Assembly: GCA_963818885.1 (NCBI GenBank)
Contig: CAWFTP010000003.1
Location: 1,178,001 to 1,242,000 of the forward strand
Direction of reading: 5' to 3'
From: DATFDN01 sp963818885
GTDB lineage: Bacteria > Pseudomonadota > Alphaproteobacteria > Acetobacterales > Acetobacteraceae
DNA: 64,000 nucleotides
Position 1 is the first letter of the stretch, and each line of letters opens with the position of its first letter. The notes under the pieces are model-generated. The model searched no databases. It saw nothing but the letters and a program-made list of their open reading frames with translations, and was not told the origin of the DNA. This document shows, in pieces, positions 56,432-64,000 of the stretch. Position numbers and translations under genes: made by a program.

Positions 56432-57601
56432 TTAGTGCAGCGGGCACTCCTTGGCGAAGCTGTCCGCCTGGTCGGTGAAGATCTTCTTCACGATCTGCGT
56501 CTCGTAGAGCCCGTCGGGACGCTTCGCCGCCTTCACCAGGTAGAAGTTCTGGATCGGATAGCCGTTGGTGTTGAAGCGGAAATCCCCGCGTGGCGACTTG
56601 AAGTCGGCGAGACGCATCGCCGCCTGCAGCTTCGCTTTGTCGGCGGTATCGCCCCCGGTGTGGCGCAGCGCCGCGTCGATCGCCTGCGCCGCGTCATAGC
56701 CCTGCATCGCGTAGGAGCCGGGGACGTAGTGATAGGTCTTGAGGAAGTCGGCGACGAACTTCTTGTTCGCCGGATTGTCCATGTCGGGCGCCCAAGTCAT
56801 ACCGCCATAGAGGCCGACCGCGGCGTCCTTCTGGGCGGGAAGCGTCGATTCATCGACGGTGAAGGCGGAGAGGAACGGGATCTTGTCGGCAAGCCCCGAC
56901 TGGCGGAACTGCTTGACCAGCGCGACGCCGAGGCCGCCCGGCATGAAGGCGAAGATCACGTCGGGCTTGGCGGCGGCGATGCGCGAGAGGTCAGCCTGGA
57001 AGTCGACCTGCGTGAGCGGAACGAAATCCTCCTCGACAATCTCGCCCTTGAAGCGGCTCTTGAAGCCGGCGACGGCGTCCTTGCCCGCCTGGTAGTTGGG
57101 CGCCATCAGGAAGGCGCGCTTGTAGCCCTGCTCTTGGGCGTACTCGCCGAGCACCGCGTGGACCTGGTTGTTTTCATAGCTGGTGACGAAGAAGTCCGGG
57201 CTGCACTCCTTGCCGGCGAACAGCGACGATCCGGCGTTCGGGCTGATCAGGACGGCGTCCGACTTGGTCACCGGACGGAAGATCGCGCCGAGCACGTTGG
57301 AGAAGATCGGCCCGACGACGAAGTCGACCTTGTCGGATTCAACCAGCTTCTTCGCCTTGTCGGCGGCGAGCTGCGGCTTCAGCTCGTCATCGACCACGAT
57401 CACATCGGCGGTCCGTCCGCCGAGCTTGCCGTCATGCTCGGCGACCGCGAGCTTGAACCCGTCGCGTACCTGCTGGCCCAACACGGCGCCGGGGCCGGAG
57501 AGCGTGACGAGCACGCCGATCTTGAGCGGGCCGGTATCGGCGGCGCGGGCGCCAGAAGCAGCCAGCAGCCCGGCTAGCGCAGTCACGACCAGTCTCCGCA
57601 T
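56432..57601 (-). CDS. Liv-type ABC substrate-binding protein (second cluster)
   Basis: Periplasmic binding protein, 389 aa. Signal MRRLVVTALAGLLAASGARAAD, then LKIGVLVTLSGPGAVLGQQV, VVDDELKPQLAADKAKKLVE and FVVGPIFSNVLGAIFRPV. It belongs to the HAAT group that includes aromatic-acid and ABC-type amide/benzoate uptake proteins; it is clearly distinct from the tandem pair at 8-11 kb. Two Cys (GKECSPDFF, KECPLH) may form a disulfide. Ligand unknown. Confidence 0.9.
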   Translation of the reverse strand: MRRLVVTALAGLLAASGARAADTGPLKIGVLVTLSGPGAVLGQQVRDGFKLAVAEHDGKLGGRTADVIVVDDELKPQLAADKAKKLVESDKVDFVVGPIFSNVLGAIFRPVTKSDAVLISPNAGSSLFAGKECSPDFFVTSYENNQVHAVLGEYAQEQGYKRAFLMAPNYQAGKDAVAGFKSRFKGEIVEEDFVPLTQVDFQADLSRIAAAKPDVIFAFMPGGLGVALVKQFRQSGLADKIPFLSAFTVDESTLPAQKDAAVGLYGGMTWAPDMDNPANKKFVADFLKTYHYVPGSYAMQGYDAAQAIDAALRHTGGDTADKAKLQAAMRLADFKSPRGDFRFNTNGYPIQNFYLVKAAKRPDGLYETQIVKKIFTDQADSFAKECPLH

Positions 57602-57732
57602 CGGCCAATCCTCCCATTTGCGCGCCTGTTAGCACACCCTCGGCCCGGAGACGCGGGCCAAATCAAGCACGCAGCCGTTGTGAAGCCGAGTTGGAGCGCG
57701 TAGAAACGTTCAAGTGAGGTCGGGAGACGGCG

Positions 57733-59778
57733 GTGGCCACGCAGACGACGGTGCTGCAGCAGCAGACCATCGCGAACGCGCCCGCCGACTGGACACGGAC
57801 GGTGACGTTCGCGCAGTTCGACCCGACCCTCGGCACCTTGCAGGATGTGCGGGTCGACATCGCCGCGACGGTGGGCGGCGCCATCTCGGTGGAGAGCCTC
57901 GAGGCTACCCCGGCCACGATCGACGCCGCGCTGTCCGGGCAGCTCGGCGTCAGCACCGGCGGCACGCTCATCGCCGCCGATACGGTCGTCGCGAGCGGCA
58001 GTGCCAGCCTGGCGGCGTTCGACGGCAGCACGGACTATCTCGGAAGTTCCGGTACCAGCTTCGCGGTGGCGCAGGCCGGGGCGACGGAGGCGATCTACCA
58101 GCCCGGCAACATCGGCCTGGCGCCTTTCATCGGCACCGGCTCGATCGACCTGACCGCATCAGCCGGCATCCGCACCGACGCGAGCGGCGCGGGGAGCTTG
58201 CAACTGCAGGCTTCCGCCAGCGCCGGGGCCGTGGTGTCGTTGCAATACGATTATCTGGCGGCGGGGGACAGCGGGGGAGGCTCCGAAAGTGGGGGCGTCG
58301 ACGTCACGGCATTGACAGGTCCGCCTTTCCTCTCCGTCAACGCGAACGCCGTCGTCTCCGCCCCGCAGACCTTCACGCTCGCCGATCGTGTCACCGGCTG
58401 GAACGCCGATGTGCCCGTCGCGCAATTCGACCCCGCTCTCGGCAGTCTGGAGGCGGTGGTCCTGACGCTCACGGGCGACGTGACAGGCAGCCTCGCCATC
58501 CAGAACCTGGAGACCGCTGCGGCACGCTTCGACGCGACGGGGACAGCGACGTTGGCGCTGTCGCTGCCCGGTACCGTAACGCCGGGCGTGACGGTCGCCG
58601 CCTCTTATGACGACCATGCCAGCCTGGCCGGCTTCGATGGCGCGATAGACTTCGCCGGTCCCCTTGTCCCGACGGGGCTGCCGGCGACGACCACCCTCGA
58701 TCTCTCCGATCCCAACGACCTGGCCGGCTTCATCGGGTCGGGCACGATTGACCTGCCGATCATGGCGACGGGCACATCGAGCCTCGATGCCCCTGGAGAT
58801 GTAGTGGCGCGGCTGATCGGAGAGGCCGGCGGGACGGTCGCGGTCAGCTACGTCTATCTGCCGGCCGGCACACCCCCAGCGGACGGCGGTTTCGGCGTCG
58901 AGGACGACAGCGATTTTACGTCGTGGCTCCCCGTGATAGGCGACCTTTCCGCATCCAAGGCGATCGCGCAGGCTCCGGCATCCTTGTTCTCCACGACCGC
59001 CGCGACCTTCGCACCCATCGCGGTCTCGCAGGCTCAGGCGTCCTTGCTGCCCACGACCCCCGCGACCTTCACGCCCGTCCCGGTGGTAGAGAACGCCGAT
59101 CCTCCCTGCTTCGCCGCGGGAACGCGCATCGCGACCGAAGACGGTGACGTCCCGGTCGAGGAACTGCGGGTCGGTCAACGCCTGCGTTGCATGTTTCGCG
59201 GCATCGCGCCGATCGTCTGGCTCGGTCGCCGCCGCGTCGTATGTCGCCGTCACCCCGCACCGGAAGCGGTCTGGCCGGTGCGTGTGCGCGCGGGCGCCTT
59301 CGCGCCGGGGATGCCGCGGCGCGACGTGCTACTCTCGCCCGATCATGCGGTGTACGCCGAAGGCGTGCTGATCCCGGTCAAGTATCTGATCAACGATCGG
59401 ACCGTGCTGCGCGAGCCGGTCGAGTCCGTCACCTACCACCACATCGAACTGCAGCGGCACGACGTCCTGTACGCCGAAGGGCTGCCGGCGGAGAGTTTCC
59501 TCGACACCGGCGGCAAGGCGGATTTCGAGCGCGGCGCGGTCATGCGGCTATATCCGGAATTTTGCTCCTTGACGTGGGAGGCCGCTGGCTGTGCGCCGCT
59601 GGTCGTCACCGGGCCGGCACTGACCGCGGTGCAGAAACGCCTTCAGGCTCGCGTACGTCAGGGTGCCGCCGCGCGGGCGAAGCCGTCGTCGGACCAGCCC
59701 TCGGTGCCGACACCGTGGCGGACGAAGAACAAGCCGTCAGGATCGTATGCCCGTTTGACCGCGAGAAGCCGGGGATAG
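57733..59778 (+). CDS. choice-of-anchor-E-like double-repeat protein with C-terminal Hint domain (B)
   Basis: A 681-aa predicted extracellular protein without a classical signal. Two similar beta domains (residues ~1-175 and ~200-380) each start with a Thr/Gln strand and W-x-x-x-V-x-x-A-Q-F-D-P-x-L-G (DWTRTVTFAQFDPTLGTL; GWNADVPVAQFDPALGSL), resembling choice-of-anchor E domains. A Thr/Pro linker with an internal repeat follows. The Hint domain starts at Cys459 (CFAAGTRIATEDGDVPVEEL) and includes VLLSPDHAVYAEGVLIPVKYL. The last ~40 residues overlap the convergent oxidase by 120 nt, so the true stop may be earlier. GTG start with GGGAGACGGC. Confidence 0.75.
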   Translation: MATQTTVLQQQTIANAPADWTRTVTFAQFDPTLGTLQDVRVDIAATVGGAISVESLEATPATIDAALSGQLGVSTGGTLIAADTVVASGSASLAAFDGSTDYLGSSGTSFAVAQAGATEAIYQPGNIGLAPFIGTGSIDLTASAGIRTDASGAGSLQLQASASAGAVVSLQYDYLAAGDSGGGSESGGVDVTALTGPPFLSVNANAVVSAPQTFTLADRVTGWNADVPVAQFDPALGSLEAVVLTLTGDVTGSLAIQNLETAAARFDATGTATLALSLPGTVTPGVTVAASYDDHASLAGFDGAIDFAGPLVPTGLPATTTLDLSDPNDLAGFIGSGTIDLPIMATGTSSLDAPGDVVARLIGEAGGTVAVSYVYLPAGTPPADGGFGVEDDSDFTSWLPVIGDLSASKAIAQAPASLFSTTAATFAPIAVSQAQASLLPTTPATFTPVPVVENADPPCFAAGTRIATEDGDVPVEELRVGQRLRCMFRGIAPIVWLGRRRVVCRRHPAPEAVWPVRVRAGAFAPGMPRRDVLLSPDHAVYAEGVLIPVKYLINDRTVLREPVESVTYHHIELQRHDVLYAEGLPAESFLDTGGKADFERGAVMRLYPEFCSLTWEAAGCAPLVVTGPALTAVQKRLQARVRQGAAARAKPSSDQPSVPTPWRTKNKPSGSYARLTARSRG

Positions 59779-61452
59779 TTCGGTACCCCAATAGGCGCGC
59801 TGCCAGTCCGGCTCGAAGTAGTCGCTCTCCGGCAGATAGGAGCCGCCGTCAGGCGCGATCTTGCGCAGCTCGCGCACGGCGCGCGCTATCGCCGCTGCAT
59901 CCCGGCGACCGGCGGCGATATCGGGCTCGTGGCCTGGCAGGCCGGGAAATGCCGGCCCCTCCTCGCTCGCGACGATCGCGAGCACGAAGGCGTCGAGCAT
60001 GTCGGGATTGGTGGCGGTATCGCGCGATCCGGCCAGTGCGGTTGCGGAGCCGCCGGCCAGTCCCTTCTGGAAGTGCAGCTCGATCGGCCGGTGCCGGCTG
60101 GCCGCGAACAATGCATCGACAAGGCGTTCGCGTTGGGCATTTTGCAGCAACGACGAGGGAAGCCAGCGCGACTGATAGCCCCGTATGAAATGGCCAGCCT
60201 CTGCGAGGTTCGCTGACCAGAATATATTGTCGGCGGAGGCGCCGGGGCGATCGTCCGAGCGGATGACCGCGGGGAAATTCGCCTTGAGCCAGGCAGGGTC
60301 CCAGGCGTGGCGGGCGGCTATGGCGACGATCGTCGGCGGCCCCTGCAGCGCGAACCCTTCCGGCGAGGCGGCGATTTGGTTGAGGAACGGACGCCAGACC
60401 GCCTCCGCCTGGGATTGGTCGAGGCCCTGGAATGCCATCCGGACGTCGAGCCGGTCGCGCCGGATATTGACGATCTCGCCCCAGTGCGGATTGGCGAGCG
60501 CGTCGGCGTAGAAATCGACGAAGCCGCCGAGCAGGCGGCGAAACGCGGCCTCTGAGGTTGCGCGGATCGTCAGCGACACGGCACCGAAATGGGACGGCAG
60601 ATCGTGAGTCCTGAGCGTGAGCCTTGTGACGACGCCGAAGCTGCCGCCTCCGCCGCCCTTGAGTGCCCAGAACAGGTCCGCGTTCCGGCACGCATTGGCG
60701 ATGCGCAGCGCGCCGTCCGCGGTGATGATCTCGGCCTCGAGCAGATTTGCCGCCGCGGTGCCGAATGATTTCGAGAAGCTGCCGAAGCCACCGACCTGCA
60801 TCAGTCCCGCGACACCGACCGTCCCGCAGCCGCCGCCCTGCACGTAGCGCCCGCCCTTTGTGGTCACGGCATCATAGGTGTACATCCAGATCGCGCCGGC
60901 CCCGACGCTCACCGCCGGCTGTGGCGTGTCGTGCTCGCAGCCGCGGGCAATGAAATCATCGTGCAGCGTGATGGCGCGCATCCGCCGGGTCCAGATCAGC
61001 AGTGAGTCGGGCGCGTTGGAGGTTCCGAGATAGCTGTGTCCGCCGCCCTTCACGACGAGCCGCAGATTGTTCGTCCGCGCGAAATCCACCGCCGCAATGA
61101 CGTCGGCTGGGCTCTCGGCGGCGACGGCGTACGCGCTGGGTTGATAGCTCCACGCATCGAGCCAGCCAGTCGTCTCGCCAAGCGCCACCTGATCACCGAG
61201 GAAATACGGGTTCTTCAGCTCCCGGAAGAGGGCGCGGCACGCCTCGCCGTCCGGCGCACCACGGCAGGCATCGAGCGGCGAGCGCACCTTGATGAGGCGC
61301 CCGCCGACGGCCCGGCCGAGCTCCGCCCACTGCGCCTCGGTCGGCCAACCGGAATCGCTCGGACGGACGCGCCGGAGGGTCATTGCGGATGCGCGGCCGG
61401 GCGCGAGGGGGAGAGCGGCTATCCCGAGCAGGACGTTGCGTCGCTTCAACAT
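59658..61452 (-). CDS. berberine-bridge-type FAD-linked oxidase, one frame break
   Basis: FAD-binding PCMH oxidase, about 597 aa repaired, with a Tat-like signal (MLKRRNVLLGIAALPLAPGRASA). FAD site: VVKGGGHSYLGTSNA (His for 8-alpha linkage) and GGGCGTVGVAGLMQVGGFG (Cys for a possible second covalent bond). LFWALKGGGGGSFGVVTRL is the family's core. One extra base near 59781 breaks the BBE C-terminal block; repaired it reads NYPRLLAVKRAYDPDGLF and stops at 59658. Substrate unknown, likely an extracytoplasmic alcohol, sugar or aromatic. Confidence 0.87.
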
Positions 61453-61463
61453 CGCCGCCGCTT

Positions 61464-62302
61464 TTACCCCAAGCGGAGGATCACGGCACCGGCGGCGATG
61501 GCGATCGCGGCGGCCCATCGCCTGCGGCCCGGCCGCTCGCCCAGGAAGATACGGGCAAGCACGATGGCGAACAGCATCGAAGCCTCGCGCAAGGCGGCGA
61601 TCGGCGCGACCGGCGCGATCGTCATCGCCCAGAGGGCGAGGGAATAGGCGGCGAGTGTGCAGCCGCCCGCGCCAAGCCCGCGCAGCCACTCGGCCGCGGA
61701 GGGGGCAGCGAAGCCGCTGTCCGCGATTGAGCCAGATCAGCACCGGCAGGGCGGCGAGCGGGAGGATCCAGAGCGTGTAGCGCGACGGCGTCGCCGGAGG
61801 CCCGCGCGCCGATCGCGTCGTTCAGCGTGTAGGCCGCGATCACCACCGCGTTCGCCAGGGACAGGCGAATCGCCGCCGCCTCGCCGGGCACGCCTCTGCG
61901 GCGCGCCATCAGCGCGACGCCGCCGCAGATGACGGCGATGCCGAGCCAGCCGGCGATCGGGAGGGCCTCGGCCAGAACCGCCCAGGCGAGGATCGCCGTC
62001 AGCATCGGAGCGGTCCCGCGCATCAGCGGATACGCGAGCGACACCTCGCCGCGCGAATAGACCGCGGCGATCAGGGCGAAATAGACGACGTGCAGCGCCG
62101 CCGAGATGCCGAGGAACGGCCACGCCGCGCGGTGCGGCTGCGGCAGGAACGGCAGGATCGCGAGCGCGAGCACGCTGGCGCCGAGCACGAGCAGCGCCGT
62201 CTCGCGGCTCCGATCGCGCGCCGAGCGGACCAGGAGGTTCCACGCGGCGTGCAGGACCGCGCCGATGAGCACGGCCGCAAGGGCGGCAGGCGGGATCGTC
62301 AT
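61464..62302 (-). CDS. EamA/DMT-family exporter, two frame breaks
   Basis: About 279 aa, ten hydrophobic segments in two EamA halves. The first half includes VLHAAWNLLVRSARDRS, GEVSLAYPLMRGTAPMLTAI and GWLGIAVICGGVALMARRRG. Breaks near 61785 and 61705 divide the second half; repaired text gives RYTLWILPLAALPVLIWLN and APVAPIAALREASMLFAIVL. The stop is 11 nt before the oxidase ATG. Exporter of metabolites or amino acids by family; substrate unknown. Confidence 0.8.
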
Positions 62303-62350
62303 CCGCTCACGGCACCCACCCCGTCATGATCGCGATCCGCGGCGTTGAAT
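62303..62350 (-). pseudogene. 3'-end remnant matching the gene at the window edge
   Basis: Minus-strand text reads PRIAIMTGWVP then stop, close to LRIAIMTGWAP then stop at 63854. About 50 bp around it align with 63846-63898 at the DNA level with few mismatches. It is too short to be a gene and looks like a leftover from duplication or recombination on the far side of the decarboxylase gene. Confidence 0.55.
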
Positions 62351-62359
62351 TCATCGTGC

Positions 62360-63778
62360 TCAGTCGTGGGTACCGGCCGCCTCGCGCATCACCTGCCACA
62401 GTGCCGCGACATCCCGCCGCTCGGTCGTTTCCGCGCCCACCGAGACCCGCACCATCCAACGCCCATCAAGGACCGCGGGAGTCAGGTACGCTGCGCCTGA
62501 ACGATTGATCCGCTCCACCCAGCCCAACGTGTGCGTGTCCAGCGCTTCGTCCGCCAACCCCGGCGGCTCATGCCGCACGCACACCGTCTGCAGCACCACT
62601 GGCGCCAGCACCCGCCATCCCGGCGCTGCCCGCACCTGTTCCGCGAGCCACTGCGCGTTCCGCATGTCCCTGCGGAGCCTCTCCCGTAAAGCCGCCACCC
62701 CTTGCTCCCGGAGCACAAACCAAAGCTTCAGCGCCCGGAACCGCCGCCCCAACGGAATCCCCCAATCCCGCAGATTCTTCACCTGCCCATCAACTGAGGA
62801 CTGCAGAAAACTCGGATTAGTGGACATCACCCGCACCAGATGCCGCGGATCGCGCACGTAGTACAGGCTGCAATCAAAAGGCACGCCGAGCCATTTGTGC
62901 GCGTTCAGCACCAGACTGTCGGCGGCCTCGACCCCGTCCCACATCCAACGGCACTCTGGCAGGATCATCGCGCTGCCCGCCATCGCCGCATCCACATGCA
63001 GCCACATGCCGTGCCGCCGCGCCACCTCGGCGATCGCAGCCACCGGATCGAGCGCGGTCGTCGCCGTGGTCCCCGTCGTCGCCACGACCGCGCACGGCCG
63101 GATCCCCTGCGCGATATCAGCCGCGACCATATCCGCGAGCGCATCCGCGCGCATCGCATACGCCGGATCGAACGGCACCAGACGCACGTGGTCTCGGCCG
63201 AAACCGGCAATCAGCGCCGCCTTCTCTACCGAACTGTGGCTATGGGCGCACGCATATACCACCAGTCTGCTGGGTTCGCCCTGCAACCCGCCGCGCGCCA
63301 TGCCGTAATCCGTCGTCCTCTCGCGCGCGCAGATCAGCGCGACCAGCGTACTGGCCGAGGCCGTATCCTAAATCACCCCGCTCCATGCGCCTGACAGGCC
63401 AACCATCTGGCGCACCCAGTCGGTTGCAACCTCCTCGACTTCCGTTACCGCGGGACCGCTCTGCCACGACAGCCCGATCACCCCAAGCCCGGTGCTGACC
63501 AGATCACCCAGCACACCCGCCAGCGGCACGTTGGCAGGAAAGTATCCATAGAAACGAGGTGACTGCCAATGGGAGATTCCAGGCATCACGATGCGGTCCA
63601 GATCATCGAGCACCACCCGCATATCCTCCGGCGGCTCCGGCGGCGCTGTCGGCAGCTTCGCCTTGATCGCCCCCGGTGCGACCTGCGCCATCACCGGAAA
63701 CTCCGCGATCCGCTCGCGATAATCCGCGATCCAGTCAATCACCTGGTGTCCCAGGCGGCGAAACTCCTCCGGATCCAT
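62360..63778 (-). CDS. PLP-dependent group II decarboxylase with internal amber codon
   Basis: Aromatic-L-amino-acid-decarboxylase-type enzyme, 472 codons. N-terminal MDPEEFRRLGHQVIDWIADY, substrate region HWQSPRFYGYFPAN, PLP Lys in LVLNAHKWLGVPFDCSLYYV, and HVDAAMAGSAMILPE (cofactor Asp). At 63368-63370, in the otherwise uninterrupted frame, a TAG stands where family members have CAG (Gln) in the conserved GVIQDTAS. This is a substitution, unlike the indels elsewhere. ATG 63778 is preferred, with AAGGGGAG 4 nt upstream; an ATG at 63793 is in frame. Confidence 0.88.
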
Positions 63779-63853
63779 GCTGCTCCCCTTCATGCTCGCG
63801 TAGCGGGCGCGCCTGCTGGCTGCGCCGGATCATGGCCCTGCCTCGTCATCGGC

Positions 63854-64000
63854 TCACGGCGCCCAGCCGGTCATGATCGCGATCCGCAGCGTGACATTCG
63901 TGCGCGCATCCTCGCTCGGCATTCCGGCCAGCGCCATCGGGAACAGCGCGCGCGGCGGGATGCGGCGGTCGCGCTGAACGAGCGCGTTCGTCTCGCCGGC
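63854..64000 (-). CDS. C-terminus of an unidentified protein (truncated by window edge)
   Basis: The last 48 residues of a minus-strand gene whose start lies beyond the window. Text includes RRIPPRALFPMALAGMPSED and ends LRIAIMTGWAP. I do not recognise the family. It lies 75 nt upstream of the decarboxylase on the same strand, and its final ~50 bp are repeated beyond the decarboxylase. Confidence 0.5.
   Translation of the reverse strand, partial: AGETNALVQRDRRIPPRALFPMALAGMPSEDARTNVTLRIAIMTGWAP

Noticed and set aside
1..64000. Prophage, plasmid or biosynthetic gene cluster
   Set aside because: No phage structural, integrase, replication-initiator, PKS/NRPS or toxin-antitoxin genes were found; the content is mostly housekeeping and transport.

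Overview
The window is GC-rich, densely coded DNA from an alphaproteobacterium, most likely of the Acetobacteraceae/Rhodospirillales group. Evidence: an EipB (DUF1849) envelope protein, a class I (LysK-type) lysyl-tRNA synthetase, a bamA-skp-lpxD-fabZ-lpxA block, CarD and CspA regulators, PEP-CTERM proteins and many branched-chain-amino-acid-type ABC transporters. This placement rests on family content and gene order, not on a marker-gene tree. No rRNA, tRNA or CRISPR array was seen.

Layout. 0-8 kb: a ModBC-type transporter, eipB, aspS, rnd and katG. 8-14 kb: a Liv-type uptake operon with two tandem paralogous binding proteins feeding one LivHMGF set, then a small heptad-repeat protein. 14-19.5 kb: an acyl-CoA-dehydrogenase-like flavoprotein, a TPR/glycosyltransferase, two small surface proteins and an LLM flavin oxidoreductase. 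19.6-21 kb: a decayed transposase and otherwise empty DNA. 21-28 kb: a PEBP protein, an SDR, a GNAT, a PhyH oxygenase, a badly disrupted lysK, an MprF-like membrane protein and a MaoC hydratase. 28-31.5 kb: two PEP-CTERM proteins and rmuC. 31.5-40 kb (minus strand): bamA-skp-lpxD-fabZ-lpxA-GNAT and thiL-MFS, covering outer-membrane and lipid A biogenesis. 40-47.6 kb: cfa, a Hint-domain secreted protein and the overlapping chain dnaB-alr-mlaE-mlaF. 47.6-53.8 kb: an amidohydrolase/SDR pair behind a strikingly periodic promoter region, an RluA pseudouridine synthase, a hydroxyacid dehydrogenase, a phosphatase, cspA and carD. 53.8-57.6 kb (minus): a second Liv-type operon lacking LivF. 57.7-64 kb: a second Hint protein, a berberine-bridge-type oxidase, a DMT exporter and a PLP decarboxylase with an internal amber codon.

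Two points govern how the window should be read. First, about twenty genes, including the essential bamA, skp and lysK, carry one or more single-base frame breaks, several of them in homopolymers. Two genes have break pairs that cancel out. Uncorrected sequencing indels are the best explanation, so I list these genes as CDS spanning the repaired frame. Second, the least explained signal is a set of five GYGTACAY motifs spaced exactly 32 bp apart upstream of the amidohydrolase at 47.6-47.8 kb. It looks like a helically phased operator array. A 35-bp inverted repeat lying in frame inside the start of alr is the next most unusual feature.
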